33,096 nt of DNA from an uncultured Ruminobacter sp. (GCA_902776415.1 CACYPY010000021.1:1-33096), one strand, 5' to 3'; positions 1 through 8,951 are shown, counted from the first letter of the stretch. Notes: generated by a model from the letters alone, not told the origin. Program-made: numbers and translations.

Positions 1-87
1 TCGCATTCCCGGACGGATTCGGCAGTATTTGAAGAAGCGGCATTTACTGTAAGCATTTTGAATTCCTTAAGTCATCCTGATGACTGA
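1..87 (+). pseudogene. 3' end of an unrecognised gene, cut by the window edge
   Basis: Frame 1 is open from the first base to a TGA at 85-87 and ends in SILNSLSHPDD. I do not recognise it. The last part (from about 31) and the DNA after its stop resemble 651-766, so it is probably the C-terminal end of a paralogue of the fragment at 309-705. Whether the gene is intact upstream cannot be seen. Confidence 0.3.
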
Positions 88-146
88 CTGGGTTTTGACA
101 TTCATGAATACTGATGCAAGATATTTGCCAGCTTTCGACATTTCCG
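31..146 (+). repeat. Imperfect direct repeat, copy 1 (copy 2 at 651-766)
   Basis: About 115 bp here align with 651-766 with few gaps. Shared blocks include GGCATTTACTG, CCTTAAGTCAT, GATGCAA/TATGCAA and TTGCCAGCTTT. Similarity runs across the stop codon into flanking DNA, which points to a segmental duplication of a gene end rather than only conserved protein. Confidence 0.6.
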
Positions 147-308
147 GAAAAATCTTATGACCACAAAATCTGAAAACCCGCTTCGTCAGAAAGACGGTTT
201 TCCGGCTCCGGGGTCTCCCGAAAACGTCTCTCCGGATTCCCGCTCCGAAAACGCCAGGCGAGAACCTTTTCCGGCTCTCCCCTGTATACTCCATCCGTAC
301 GCTGCTAA

Positions 309-705
309 AAAAACAGCCCTGAAGCCCGGCAAAAAATTCAATTCCGGCTATTCGGCACAAAGTTCATAATCAGCGGCGGTAAGGACTTTGTCGTAAAGTC
401 TGAGACTGAAGTCCCCGGTTTCGGCACACAGATCATAAAAGTCCCCTTCCCGAAAAACTGCGGATCCGGAAGGCTGACGGCAATCGTCATTGGCGGAGCA
501 TACTGCGGTATTGCCCTCAGGATTGATGCCGATAAGATCCGTAACGGAAATTTCACGGTCTCCGGAATCAATTACGCTTCTCAGAGAAACCCCCGGCTGT
601 CTCCGGGACAAAACATTGCTGAAAACACTGATCGATGATGCGGAACTGGCTGAAGCACTGGCATTTACTGATATCATTTTGGATTTCCTTAAGTCATTTG
701 AATGA
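309..705 (+). pseudogene. Frameshifted gene fragment, unknown family
   Basis: Two overlapping plus-strand frames look protein-like. Frame 3 is open from 309 to a TGA at 636-638 without a convincing start codon and has a beta-rich look (KFIISGGKDFVVKSETEVPG, then AIVIGGAYCGIALRIDADKI). Around 590-635 the protein-like signal moves to frame 1, which reads DKTLLKTLIDDAELAEALAF and ends at a TGA at 703-705. The simplest reading is the C-terminal part of one gene that lost its start and took a frameshift. Its last codons and downstream DNA repeat at 31-146. No family is recognised; function unknown. Confidence 0.35.
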
Positions 706-766
706 CTGTGTTCTGACGTACGTAATTACTTATGCAACAGTCTTGCCAGCTTTGATATCAGTTGAG
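651..766 (+). repeat. Imperfect direct repeat, copy 2
   Basis: Second copy of the repeat at 31-146. It covers the C-terminal codons of the frameshifted fragment, its stop at 703-705 and about 60 bp beyond. Confidence 0.6.
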
Positions 767-864
767 AAAAATAATTGAAAATGCGAGAAGTGAGCTACCG
801 GAACCTCTTTCTTCATCCTCGTTAATGCCCCAAGCCCCGGAAAGCCGTTCCTGAATAAAGGCAC

Positions 865-895
865 AAAAAGGGGGAGTACTGCTCACAGTCTCCCC
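865..895 (-). terminator. Strong intrinsic terminator (minus strand)
   Basis: Read on the minus strand: GGGGAG then ACTG, loop TGAG, CAGT, one bulged A, CTCCCC, followed by CTTTTT. This is a 10-bp stem with one bulge and a U-run. It lies 334 bp past the fliJ stop, so it could end the flagellar operon, or a separate short transcript starting near 1102. Confidence 0.75.
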
Positions 896-1102
896 TTCTC
901 TCTGCTAATCTGAAAATCACTCTTCTGCGGTAGAAACCAGCGCACATCTTCTCAAAGGTGCCACTGTCCGAAGAAAAGGAATTTCAGTACTGCCCGGAAA
1001 ACCCGATCCCCTTCACATTTTTCTGTCAGCGGGCACCGAAGTTTATCATGGAAGCACCGGTGCCGGGAAACACCGGATCGGCACCGTCTGAAATCGTTTG
1101 CA
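866..1102 (-). ncRNA. Candidate small RNA between promoter 1109-1137 and terminator 865-895
   Basis: A sigma-70-like promoter and a strong intrinsic terminator on the same strand bracket about 235 nt with no convincing ORF. The predicted transcript has GC-rich self-complementary segments (CCGGTG/CACCGG near its 5' part). It does not show hallmark sequences of RNase P RNA, tmRNA, 4.5S or 6S RNA that I could recognise. It may instead be the operon's 3' UTR with a chance promoter. Confidence 0.3.
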
Positions 1103-1108
1103 CAGTCC

Positions 1109-1137
1109 ATTATAAAGCCAGCGGGACCAGGCTGCAA
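1109..1137 (-). promoter_or_regulatory. Predicted sigma-70 promoter, minus strand
   Basis: Minus strand: -35 TTGCAG (1132-1137), 17-bp spacer, -10 TATAAT (1109-1114). It lies just downstream of the fliJ stop and points away from fliJ into the gap. No ORF follows it, which is why a small RNA is suggested. Confidence 0.45.
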
Positions 1138-1228
1138 CAACAGTTTTTCGGAAAATGCCGGCTGTTCCCGAAATACCGGCTTCATTACCGGCTGCGTTCT
1201 CCCTGCAACCGCCCGTACCCCTCCTGAG

Positions 1229-1681
1229 CTACTCTTCTTCCCCGGAATGTACCTTAAAATACCGGTTTGTCGAAAGATCGTCACTCATTTTCTGTTCCTG
1301 CCTGACCTCCCGGGCCAGCTTTTCCTGATGTCTCTTTTCAATAAGGAATTCAATGGCCTTTCTTTTAGCCTGAACCTCCTGATAAAATGCCAGACGCTTT
1401 CCGGTTTCTCCCTGAACCTTTTTAAGGCCCTGAAGCTGCTCCGTCGAAATTTTGTCAAGTCTTCCGATAAAGGAAGTGAAATGGCTGTAGGTGGCGGTGG
1501 ATACCGGCCCCTGAAGCCCCCGATCCGTGAGCTCCGAGGAATAGAACGAACGATACTGATTAAGAGCCTCCAGCTGTCTCTTAAAGTTTCTCTCGGATTC
1601 CAGAGCCAGAAGATAGGCATTCCTGGCCTCCTCCTCCTTGTCAAGCAGTCTCTCGAGAAGAAGAGCTAAAGCATTGCTCAT
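1229..1681 (-). CDS. fliJ: Flagellar export chaperone FliJ
   Basis: A 150-residue, highly charged, helical protein with no membrane segment. Its length, coiled-coil character (EKRHQEKLAREVRQEQK near the C-terminus) and place right after fliI fit FliJ. FliJ is the cytoplasmic stalk-like component that pairs with the FliI ATPase hexamer and the export gate and helps recycle export chaperones. ATG start at 1679-1681; TAG stop. A G-rich stretch (CGGGG) sits ahead of the start. It follows fliI after a 75-bp gap and is the last gene of the operon in this window; the fliK often found next is not seen. FliJ sequences diverge strongly, so the call rests on context as much as sequence. Confidence 0.9.
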   Translation of the reverse strand: MSNALALLLERLLDKEEEARNAYLLALESERNFKRQLEALNQYRSFYSSELTDRGLQGPVSTATYSHFTSFIGRLDKISTEQLQGLKKVQGETGKRLAFYQEVQAKRKAIEFLIEKRHQEKLAREVRQEQKMSDDLSTNRYFKVHSGEEE

Positions 1682-1756
1682 AATAAACCCCGTTCCGGAA
1701 CAGACACTCCGGATTTATTTCCCTGTTTGCCCGCAACCCGGCACCATCCTGCCCCT

Positions 1757-3082
1757 CTACTTCAGCAATGCCTGGCAGAGCTGCTTAAGCCCCTCAACAG
1801 AAACATCGTAGGGGATAACCTCCTTCATTTTCTGCTGCAAAAAGCTGTCTATGAGCGGCTTCATTTTTATGGCCTTGTCAATGCGGGGATCGGCTCCGGC
1901 CTGATAGGCACCGATGGATATCAGATCCCGGTTCTGCTCATAGAGGGAGTAGCACTGCTTTACCGCCCGCGCCATGTTAAGGTGCTCGTCGGAGGTAACC
2001 ATGGGCATAACACGGGAAATGGATTTTTCCACATCAATGGCCGGATAATGACCACTGTCGGCCAGTGCCCGGGAAAGCACAATATGACCGTCAAGAATGG
2101 CCCGGGCGGAGTCGGCGATGGGATCCTGAAGATCGTCACCTTCGGTAAGAACCGTAAAAAACGCGGTAATCGATCCCTGCTTTTCGGAACCGTTCCCGGC
2201 CCTTTCCACCAGTGCCGGAAGTCTGGCAAAAACCGAAGGGGGATAGCCCTTGGTGGCCGGAGGCTCTCCGATGGCCAGCGCAATCTCTCGCTGCGCCTGG
2301 GCATACCTGGTCAGGGAATCCATCAGAAGCAGTACATCCTTTCCCTGATCCCTGAAATATTCCGCAATGGCCAGCGAGGTTTCACATCCCTTGAGGCGCA
2401 TCAGCGGCGAAGCATCGGCAGGAGCCGCCACCACCACCGAACGGGCCCGTCCCTCCTTTCCCAGGATATCCTCGATAAATTCCTTAACCTCTCTGCCGCG
2501 TTCGCCGATAAGCCCCACCACGGTAACATCGGCAGCGGATCCCCGGGTCATCATTCCCAGAAGCACCGACTTTCCGACGCCGGATCCGGCAAAAAGCCCC
2601 ATTCTCTGCCCTTTACCCACGGTAATAACCGAATTTATGGCCCGGACCCCCACATCCATGGGATCCTTGATGGGTTTGCGGGCCAAAGGGTTCATCCGGG
2701 CCGGAACAAAATTCTCCCGGCGATCCTTTATCAGGGGACCGAGTCCGTCAATAGGCTGACCGATGCCGTCAATGACGCGTCCCAGAAGATGCATGCCGTA
2801 AGGAATGGTGCTTCCCGAGGAAACCGGAGTAACCCGGGCCCCGGGAACCACCCCCTTCAGATCCTCGGAAGGCATGAGATAGATCCGATCCCCCGCAAAA
2901 CCCACCACTTCCGCATCCAGCGTGCCGTTCACGGTTTCAATGCGGCAGATGGACCCCACCGCCGCCCGAAGTCCCACGGCTTCAAGGGTTAGTCCCACCA
3001 CCCTGGTAAGTCTTCCGGAAACCCGCGGACTCTCGGGACCTCCAGGTATCACGCAGTTCTGCAGGCTGTCGAGAATACTCAC
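1757..3082 (-). CDS. fliI: Flagellum-specific export ATPase FliI
   Basis: A 441-residue F1-beta-like ATPase, the usual length for FliI. It powers or assists export of flagellar axial proteins at the cytoplasmic side of the basal body. Walker A is AGSGVGKS (about residues 165-172); the Walker B region reads [17 protein letters not shown]; the type III ATPase signatures GQPIDGLGP and [13 protein letters not shown] are clear. The start is GTG at 3080-3082 and overlaps the fliH stop by four bases (GTGA), so translation is probably coupled. Stop TAG at 1757-1759. No key residue appears to be missing. Confidence 0.97.
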   Translation of the reverse strand: MSILDSLQNCVIPGGPESPRVSGRLTRVVGLTLEAVGLRAAVGSICRIETVNGTLDAEVVGFAGDRIYLMPSEDLKGVVPGARVTPVSSGSTIPYGMHLLGRVIDGIGQPIDGLGPLIKDRRENFVPARMNPLARKPIKDPMDVGVRAINSVITVGKGQRMGLFAGSGVGKSVLLGMMTRGSAADVTVVGLIGERGREVKEFIEDILGKEGRARSVVVAAPADASPLMRLKGCETSLAIAEYFRDQGKDVLLLMDSLTRYAQAQREIALAIGEPPATKGYPPSVFARLPALVERAGNGSEKQGSITAFFTVLTEGDDLQDPIADSARAILDGHIVLSRALADSGHYPAIDVEKSISRVMPMVTSDEHLNMARAVKQCYSLYEQNRDLISIGAYQAGADPRIDKAIKMKPLIDSFLQQKMKEVIPYDVSVEGLKQLCQALLK

Positions 3083-4068
3083 GTTCCGCCCCCTCCGGAA
3101 GCCCGGGATATCCCGGATTTAACCGGTCTTGTAGCTGATATGCCTCCCTTTGCCTGAGAGACGTTTTCGGAAACGGCTTCCGGGATGCTTCCGTCCGGAG
3201 AAGCAGCATCGGAAGCCCCGGGAGTCTCCGGCCCGGCAAGAAGATCCTGCTTTACAGGTTCTTCGCAGCAGGATGAATTCAGGGAGGCATCAGCGCGCCG
3301 TTCCCGGTTCATGGCCAGGAATTCCGAGAGAAAGGCGTCAATCCTTTCTTCAAGATTGATCTCGATGCTGCTCATGGCAACATCGGCCCGGAGATCGCCG
3401 GGCTTAAGAGAGGGATCCGGAACCAGACGCACAGAAGGATTCCGGAGGATGTTTTTGATTTCGTCGATATATTCCGGATTGATGCTGATACTGACATCTC
3501 CGGACGCGACGGGAAGCAACCGGCAGGCCTCTGCAATCTCGGAAGCCGCATATTCCGCACTTCTGACGACTTCTCTTCTGATAAAGGCCCGGGCCAGTCT
3601 GCCCGCCAGATATATAAGCTCGGAGGCGGTTTCCTCATCAAGATCCTGAATCGGTTTCACCAGGTGATTGGCATAGGAACAAAACCGGGCCGCCTCCCGC
3701 TGCATCTCCAGAAGTCCGGACTCCCGCCCCTCTTCATAGCCCTTTTTCAGGCCCTGCTCACGGCCGTCCTTTTCTCCTGCGGGAATTCCCTCGGCATATC
3801 CGGTTTCAAAGCCCAGCTTTTTGCCCTCCCGGAAACCGTCATCATAGGCACTTTTGCGGATGTCCTCAATTTCGGCCAGAGTAGGCATGCTGGCCCGAAT
3901 TTCCGCCTCCTCCCGGGCCTGTTCCTGACTTTTCTTCCGGGCTTCAAGCCCCTTCTCATACCAGTCGCTGGCATAGCCAATGGCATTGGTTTCCCTTTTG
4001 CTGGTCCCGGTATCGGCATCACCGAGGTATTCGAACTCCAGGGGAGAAGCGCTGTCCTGTTCACTCAT
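3079..4068 (-). CDS. fliH: Flagellar assembly protein FliH
   Basis: FliH is the FliI-binding stator-like regulator of the export apparatus. The region after a charged N-terminus has the diagnostic GxxxG run (about residues 78-118, for example [17 protein letters not shown]), followed by the conserved FliH/YscL-like domain ([32 protein letters not shown]). I chose ATG at 4066-4068 (329 residues); a TTG two codons upstream is possible. It starts 6 nt after the fliG stop and ends in a 4-base overlap with fliI. At 329 residues it is longer than typical FliH (roughly 230-250). The excess is mostly a Ser/Pro/Glu/Gly-rich C-terminal tail of about 80 residues. Confidence 0.93.
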   Translation of the reverse strand: MSEQDSASPLEFEYLGDADTGTSKRETNAIGYASDWYEKGLEARKKSQEQAREEAEIRASMPTLAEIEDIRKSAYDDGFREGKKLGFETGYAEGIPAGEKDGREQGLKKGYEEGRESGLLEMQREAARFCSYANHLVKPIQDLDEETASELIYLAGRLARAFIRREVVRSAEYAASEIAEACRLLPVASGDVSISINPEYIDEIKNILRNPSVRLVPDPSLKPGDLRADVAMSSIEINLEERIDAFLSEFLAMNRERRADASLNSSCCEEPVKQDLLAGPETPGASDAASPDGSIPEAVSENVSQAKGGISATRPVKSGISRASGGGGT

Positions 4069-4074
4069 AGGCAA

Positions 4075-5154
4075 TTACACAAAGTTGTCTCCGCCGCCGA
4101 CGCCAAGAACAATCTCGCCGCTGTCGGCCAGCCTTCTGGCAATGGTGAGAATCTCCTTCTGAGCCGCCTCCACATCGCTGATGCGCATGGGGCCCATGGT
4201 CTGCATATCCTCCTTGAGAGTTTCCGCGGAACGCTTGGACATGTTCTTGAAGATCTTTTCCTTGAGATTGTCATCCGCACCCTTGAGGGCCTTTTGCAGA
4301 AGATCTCCGGAAACCTCACGAAGCAGGGTCTGAATACCGCGATCATCCACATCAATGAGATTTTCAAATACGAACATGAGATCCTGAATCTTCTGGCTCA
4401 TTTCCTCGTCATTGTCTCTGATGGCATCCATGAGCTGTCCCTCAATATTGGTATCCAGGTAGTTCATAATGGATGCTGCCGCCTTGAGACCGCCCATCTT
4501 CGCGGCCTGGGCACTGGAAGAGCCGGCAAACTGCTTCTCCATGATTTCGTTCAGTTCCTGGAGAGCCGCCGGCTGAACCTCCTCCAGGTTGGCAATACGC
4601 ATGATAAGATCCAGACGCACCGGCTCCGGAAACTGGCTGAGAATTTCCGCACTCTGTTCGGGCTCCAGATACGAAAGCACAATGGTCTGAATCTGGGGAT
4701 GCTCGTTCTGAATAATGGTGGCCACCTGTCTGGCGTCCATCCACTTGAGGGAATCCAGGCCGTGAGCTCCGGACCCCATGATAATCTGATCCACGAGGTT
4801 GCCGGCCTTATCCTCGCCAAGAGCCGCAGTAAGAGCCTTGCGTACAAAGTCCTGAGATCCGATCCCGATATTGGAGTATTTCTGAATGTCCTCCAGAAAA
4901 AGCCGGTGCACCGCAGATACCTTCTCATTGCTGAAATCAGTCATGGAGGCCATGGCCATACCGAGCTTCTGCACCTGCTTCGGCTCCAGATGCCGGAATA
5001 TTCCGGCCGCATCCTCCTCGTTAAGGCTCAGCATCAGCACGGCGGCCTTTTCAATACCGCTCATGGAGGACAATATCACCCGCTGCTCATCGGTAAGCTC
5101 CGTCTTGCTGAGGGCATTATTACCCCCGCCGCCGTTATTTTTGCCTCCGGCCAT
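4075..5154 (-). CDS. fliG: Flagellar motor switch protein FliG
   Basis: A 359-residue rotor protein that joins the FliF MS ring to FliM/FliN and carries the charged torque helix facing the stator. Visible features: N-terminal GIEKAAVLMLSLNEEDAAGI and HLEPKQVQKLG, middle-domain EHPQIQTIVLSYL (EHPQ motif), and the C-terminal torque segment with FENLIDVDDRGIQTLLREV. A Gly/Asn-rich insert (about residues 3-12) precedes the first domain. The ATG start overlaps the fliF stop (TAATG), implying coupling. Stop TAA at 4075-4077. Standard length and motifs. Confidence 0.97.
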   Translation of the reverse strand: MAGGKNNGGGGNNALSKTELTDEQRVILSSMSGIEKAAVLMLSLNEEDAAGIFRHLEPKQVQKLGMAMASMTDFSNEKVSAVHRLFLEDIQKYSNIGIGSQDFVRKALTAALGEDKAGNLVDQIIMGSGAHGLDSLKWMDARQVATIIQNEHPQIQTIVLSYLEPEQSAEILSQFPEPVRLDLIMRIANLEEVQPAALQELNEIMEKQFAGSSSAQAAKMGGLKAAASIMNYLDTNIEGQLMDAIRDNDEEMSQKIQDLMFVFENLIDVDDRGIQTLLREVSGDLLQKALKGADDNLKEKIFKNMSKRSAETLKEDMQTMGPMRISDVEAAQKEILTIARRLADSGEIVLGVGGGDNFV

Positions 5155-6908
5155 TATTTCACCTCATTCAATGAAACCCAGTCCTTAACCACCTGCGCCG
5201 CCAGATCCGGCTCGTTTGCCACCAGAGCCCGCACTGCCTTAAGCAGATCCTCGTCCTTATGGAGCTCGGGAAGCACAATCTGTCCGTTCTTGATATCGTA
5301 AAGAGTCAAAGGTCCGTCCTCGTTCTTGACCAGAAGATTCAGATCGTCATCTCCTTCAAGAGCCAGGCCGTTATCAAGATCCGATTCCTTGGCGTTTTCA
5401 TTCTCGGCCTTGCGATTTATCAGATTCATCACAAGAGGTCTTACCAGGAACATCAGGATGGATATGATAATAAGCGCGGAAATGCCGATTCTGAGAGATT
5501 TTTCAAAAGCCGGACGGTCATAAAACGGAGTCTCCGTAAACTCTTCGGAATCCTGCTGAAAAAATTTCACCGTATGAACGGCCAGAGTATCGCCGCGGGT
5601 TTCATCAATTCCCAGACCGCTCCTGAGCAGATCCGCAATTTTGGAAAGCTCCTCCTGAGTCCGGGGCACCCGGGCCGGATTGCCGTCCTTGTCGGTGCCG
5701 TCCTTGTAATTTACCGCCACGGAAACGCTGAGACGCTCGATATTACCGCTCTTCTTCTGGGAGTGGCTGATGGTGGTATCCACCTCATAGTTTCTGGTGG
5801 CACTGCGGGAGGAGTTTCCCTGAACGCCGACACCGATTCCGTTGGTTCTGATACCGGTGGCAGCGGCATCACCGGGATTTACCTCGGGAAGCTGTGCATT
5901 GGCCGGAGGCTGATTGGTTACGGCTCCAGGCACACCACTGGGGGTTCTTGAGGAATTCAGCTCCTCGGAAACCTGTTCCGAACGAATTGTCGGAGTGTTG
6001 TTGTAAGTCTGGGAGGTTTTTTCCTCGTCCACGTTGTCAATGGCCACCGCCACCATGGGAGTAAAATTGTTGTAGCCGAGAATCGGAGTCAGAATCTCCT
6101 CAATCTTGTGCTTGTACTGCGACTCCTTCTGACTCTGCAGCTCTGTGGCCCTTCTCATGGCCTGAGAAGCCGCATCCATGGATCCTGAATTGAGAAGACG
6201 GCCGTTCTGATCAATAAGAGTGACCCGGGAAGGATCCAGTCCCTGCACCGCGGAAGCCACACTGTCCACAATGGCATCGACCTCACCGGGGGAGAGAGTA
6301 CCCGATCCGGCCACCTTGACAGTCACCGCAGCCGAAGGATGACGGGCCTCCCGGACAAACACATTGCGGGGAGGTATCGCCAGAAGCACCTTGGCATCCA
6401 CGATCTTGCGATTGTTCTGCAGCATGCTGGCTATCTGCTGCTCCCGGGCATATTTAAGCCGTTCCTCCTCCTTTCTGGCACTGACGCCGAAGCTGGAATC
6501 CTCCAGGAGAATCTGGGAGCCGTCCCGGGGCCCTGCTGACACAATTCCGTCAACTGTCAGTCCTTCGACGATCCTGTCATAATCATCCACGGTTACGGAC
6601 ACAGTATTCTTTCTGCCGTCCCGAAGCTCGTCAAAACGGTATTCGTACTGATGCTGCTTCAGGTAGGAGATCACCGCATTCAGCTCCTCCTGCTCGGTGT
6701 AGCTGCCCAAAGGCCGCATCACCGGTTCCCGCCCCCAGAATATCACGGTGAGAGCTGCCACCAGCATAATGGCCAGGCACAGAATGATAATGACCGAACG
6801 CATGACATCCGCATTCTGCAGAATTTTCAGGGGGGACGGTTTGGTCACGCTTACCCCGTCAGCAGCAGGATCTCCTGCATCGGCTACTGCAACTTCGTTC
6901 TTGGCCAT
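5154..6908 (-). CDS. fliF: Flagellar MS-ring protein FliF
   Basis: A 584-residue inner-membrane ring protein, the base on which the flagellum assembles. It has a transmembrane helix at about residues 38-58, a periplasmic region with YscJ/FliF-like motifs (ARVLLAIPP-type segment VDAKVLLAIPPRNVFV, and a proline/asparagine-rich central loop), a second transmembrane helix near residues 470-490 (ISALIIISILMFLVRPLV), and a C-terminal tail that binds FliG. Start ATG at 6906-6908 with a GGGAGAGAG ribosome site about 10 nt upstream. It lies 47 bp after fliE and overlaps fliG (TAATG). Confidence 0.96.
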   Translation of the reverse strand: MAKNEVAVADAGDPAADGVSVTKPSPLKILQNADVMRSVIIILCLAIMLVAALTVIFWGREPVMRPLGSYTEQEELNAVISYLKQHQYEYRFDELRDGRKNTVSVTVDDYDRIVEGLTVDGIVSAGPRDGSQILLEDSSFGVSARKEEERLKYAREQQIASMLQNNRKIVDAKVLLAIPPRNVFVREARHPSAAVTVKVAGSGTLSPGEVDAIVDSVASAVQGLDPSRVTLIDQNGRLLNSGSMDAASQAMRRATELQSQKESQYKHKIEEILTPILGYNNFTPMVAVAIDNVDEEKTSQTYNNTPTIRSEQVSEELNSSRTPSGVPGAVTNQPPANAQLPEVNPGDAAATGIRTNGIGVGVQGNSSRSATRNYEVDTTISHSQKKSGNIERLSVSVAVNYKDGTDKDGNPARVPRTQEELSKIADLLRSGLGIDETRGDTLAVHTVKFFQQDSEEFTETPFYDRPAFEKSLRIGISALIIISILMFLVRPLVMNLINRKAENENAKESDLDNGLALEGDDDLNLLVKNEDGPLTLYDIKNGQIVLPELHKDEDLLKAVRALVANEPDLAAQVVKDWVSLNEVK

Positions 6909-6955
6909 AAATTACTCTCTCCCGGGATATTCCCGCGATCCGCTTTTTAGAATTT

Positions 6956-7324
6956 TTAAAACTGCATCTGCATTACAGTCCGGTACGCCTCGGTCATTTT
7001 GTTTCTGATCTGAACCGTGGCCTCCAGGGCAATCGAAGCCTTCTGACTGGCAATCATGACATCGGCAAGCGTCATGGAACGGTCTCCCAAGTCAAAGCGA
7101 TTTCTGGCACTGTCGGCCCGAACCTGCAGATCGTTGACATTGTCCAGGGCCCGCTTCAGCGCAGTTCCGAAATCCGAAGCCGTGGTCTCCTTTACACCGG
7201 AAGTCTCCTTTACTCCGGAGCTGCCGGCATTGATCTGACTTAAACCGTTAAGTCCGTTCCCTGCCTCCAGGCTCATTCTGTTCATGTTCATAAGAATGGA
7301 ACCGGCATCTATTGTATTGCTCAT
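6956..7324 (-). CDS. fliE: Flagellar hook-basal body protein FliE
   Basis: A 122-residue protein that joins the MS ring to the rod. The C-terminal half is typical: VNDLQVRADSARNRFDLGD, LADVMIASQKASIALEATVQ, IRNKMTEAYRTVMQMQF. The start is the ATG at 7322-7324, with GGAG about 9 nt upstream; an in-frame extension to 7354 would run back toward the promoter and is unlikely. It is the first gene of fliEFGHIJ. The N-terminal region holds a tandem 6-residue duplication (SGVKET SGVKET) made by an 18-bp DNA repeat, making it a little longer than many FliE proteins. Confidence 0.95.
   Translation of the reverse strand: MSNTIDAGSILMNMNRMSLEAGNGLNGLSQINAGSSGVKETSGVKETTASDFGTALKRALDNVNDLQVRADSARNRFDLGDRSMTLADVMIASQKASIALEATVQIRNKMTEAYRTVMQMQF
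7185..7220. repeat. 18-bp tandem duplication inside fliE
   Basis: Two adjacent 18-bp units (7185-7202 and 7203-7220) begin GTCTCCTTTAC and differ at two positions. They keep the frame and add six residues in the variable N-terminal part of FliE. Confidence 0.85.
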
Positions 7325-7373
7325 AATTCTGCTCCGTCTGTTATTTGACTCCAACTATCGGCATCAGATTACA

Positions 7374-7390
7374 AGCAAGAACAGTGCCAG
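7374..7390 (-). promoter_or_regulatory. Sigma-54 (RpoN) promoter of the fliE operon
   Basis: The minus strand reads CTGGCACTGTTCTTGCT: GG at -24 and GC at -12 with exactly 10 nt between, matching the TGGCAC-N5-TTGC consensus. It sits 50 bp before the fliE start. By analogy with Pseudomonas and Vibrio flagellar cascades, it would be fired by an FlrC/FleQ-type enhancer-binding protein; that activator is not in the window. Confidence 0.85.
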
Positions 7391-7587
7391 AACAGAAAAA
7401 TCCGTCTCCGGACAGCACCGGGAATCCCGGTTCCGAACTGCAAAGTCCCGAATAAACCTGACGAATATAGCACGGGATCCCGGGAACAATGAAGAAATGC
7501 GCTTCACTTTTGGAGAGTAAAGCAAAAAAACGGAAATCCGCCCGGCGGGCCACCTGAATAACCGCGGGAACCGAAGACTCCCGGAAG

Positions 7588-7622
7588 AAAAAACAAAAAA
7601 GGACATTCCGGCAGAAATGTCC
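7588..7622 (-). terminator. Intrinsic terminator of tyrS
   Basis: On the minus strand: GGACATT, 8-nt loop, AATGTCC, followed by TTTTTTGTTTTTT. It lies about 50 bp past the tyrS stop and upstream of the fliE promoter, so it insulates the two units. Confidence 0.85.
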
Positions 7623-7673
7623 CCTTCTTTCATGAAATATTCCAGGTTGCGCCGCGGTTAAACCGGGAGCAAA

Positions 7674-8876
7674 CTATTCCAGGGTAACTCTCGCAAAATG
7701 GCGTTTGCCTACCTGCCAGACATGAACCCCCTTTTCCACCAGAAAGTCAGGCTCCTGAATCACGGTTCCGTCGCACTTGACCGCCTTCTGCTTCACCATG
7801 CGGATGCCGTCGGATGCCGAGGAAACCAGACCGGCCTGTCTCAGGAACACCCCGATTTTCAGGGACTCCTGGCCTTCCAGACTTACGGAAACCTCGGGAA
7901 CGTCATCGGGGATGGCATTTCTGGAAAAACGGGCCACAAAATCGGCCTCGGCTCTGTCTGCATCCTCCGCGGAGTGGAATCTGGCGATGATTTCCTTCGC
8001 CAGTCTTACCTTAACGTCTCTGGGGTTCACGGTACCGTTTTTAATGCCGTCCTTAAAGCCCTGAATTTCAGCAATGCTGGCCCGGCTGAGCAAATCGTAA
8101 TAGTTCCACATCAGATCATCGCTGATGCTCATAATCTTGCCGAACATGTCATTTGGCGCATCATGAACGCCAATGTAGTTCCCGGCACTCTTGCTCATCT
8201 TCTTGACACCGTCAAGCCCCACCAGAAGCGGCATCATCATGACCACCTGCGGCTCCATGCCCTCCTCCTTCTGAAGCTCGCGGCCCATAAGAAGGTTAAA
8301 GCGCTGATCGGTTCCGCCCATTTCCACGTCAGCCTTAAGCTCCACGGAATCCCAGGCCTGGAGCAGCGGGTAGATAAACTCGTGAATGGCGATGGACTGT
8401 CCGGCATCAAAGCGTTTCCTGAAGTCATCTCGCTCCAGCATTCTGGCCACAGTCTGCCTGGAGGCCAGCTTCAGCATGCCGTCAGCTCCAAGTTTGCCCA
8501 GCCATGCGGAATTGTAAACAATCTGCGTTTTTTCACGATCCAGAATTTTAAACACCTGATCGGCGTAGGTTCTGGCATTTTCCGCAATCTTTTCGCGGGA
8601 AAGCGGCGGACGTGTGGCATTCTTTCCGGTGGGATCCCCCACTGAGGCGGTAAAATCCCCGATAAGCAGAATTACCTGATGTCCCAGTTCCTGAAAGGTT
8701 TTAAGCTTGTTCAGAACCACGGTATGCCCCAGATGAATGTCCGGAGCGGTAGGATCCATCCCCAGCTTGATCCTGAGAGGACGCCCTTCTGCCAGCTTCT
8801 TCCTGAGCTCTTCTTCCGGGATTACGGCCTCACAGCCGCGTGTTAGTTCTGCCAAAGCTTCGTCAACTGACAACAT
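7674..8876 (-). CDS. tyrS: Tyrosine--tRNA ligase
   Basis: Class I aminoacyl-tRNA synthetase that charges tRNA-Tyr with tyrosine in the cytoplasm. The HIGH-type signature is HLGHT after [11 protein letters not shown]; the KMSKS loop is [26 protein letters not shown] lies in the tyrosine site; a C-terminal S4-like RNA-binding region follows ([20 protein letters not shown]). I chose ATG at 8874-8876 (400 residues) because AAGGA lies about 7 nt upstream and the upstream extension is not conserved in character. This matches the shorter bacterial TyrS type of about 400 residues rather than the 424-residue E. coli form. Transcribed divergently from anmK. Confidence 0.96.
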   Translation of the reverse strand: MLSVDEALAELTRGCEAVIPEEELRKKLAEGRPLRIKLGMDPTAPDIHLGHTVVLNKLKTFQELGHQVILLIGDFTASVGDPTGKNATRPPLSREKIAENARTYADQVFKILDREKTQIVYNSAWLGKLGADGMLKLASRQTVARMLERDDFRKRFDAGQSIAIHEFIYPLLQAWDSVELKADVEMGGTDQRFNLLMGRELQKEEGMEPQVVMMMPLLVGLDGVKKMSKSAGNYIGVHDAPNDMFGKIMSISDDLMWNYYDLLSRASIAEIQGFKDGIKNGTVNPRDVKVRLAKEIIARFHSAEDADRAEADFVARFSRNAIPDDVPEVSVSLEGQESLKIGVFLRQAGLVSSASDGIRMVKQKAVKCDGTVIQEPDFLVEKGVHVWQVGKRHFARVTLE

Positions 8877-8951
8877 CGATTCCTTAACTCCAATATATCT
8901 TGCCTGCGCAGGCCTGAAACCGGTTTGCCCGGTACGCAAAATCACCCGTGC

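Noticed and set aside
979..993. TTTCAGTACTG inside the candidate small-RNA region, matching the DUF805 operator
   Set aside because: Only a half-site context, no paired copy and no adjacent promoter; likely chance.
952..1284. Minus-strand ORF of 110 residues overlapping the fliJ end
   Set aside because: No family features, no ribosome site, and it overlaps fliJ in another frame; the plus-strand ORF opposite is equally long and equally unlike a protein.
1727..2992. 421-residue plus-strand ORF
   Set aside because: It is the antisense frame of fliI; composition is His/Gly/Arg-rich and unlike a protein. FliI is certain.
3664..5301. 545-residue plus-strand ORF
   Set aside because: Antisense frame running across fliH, fliG and fliF, all of which are clear on the other strand.
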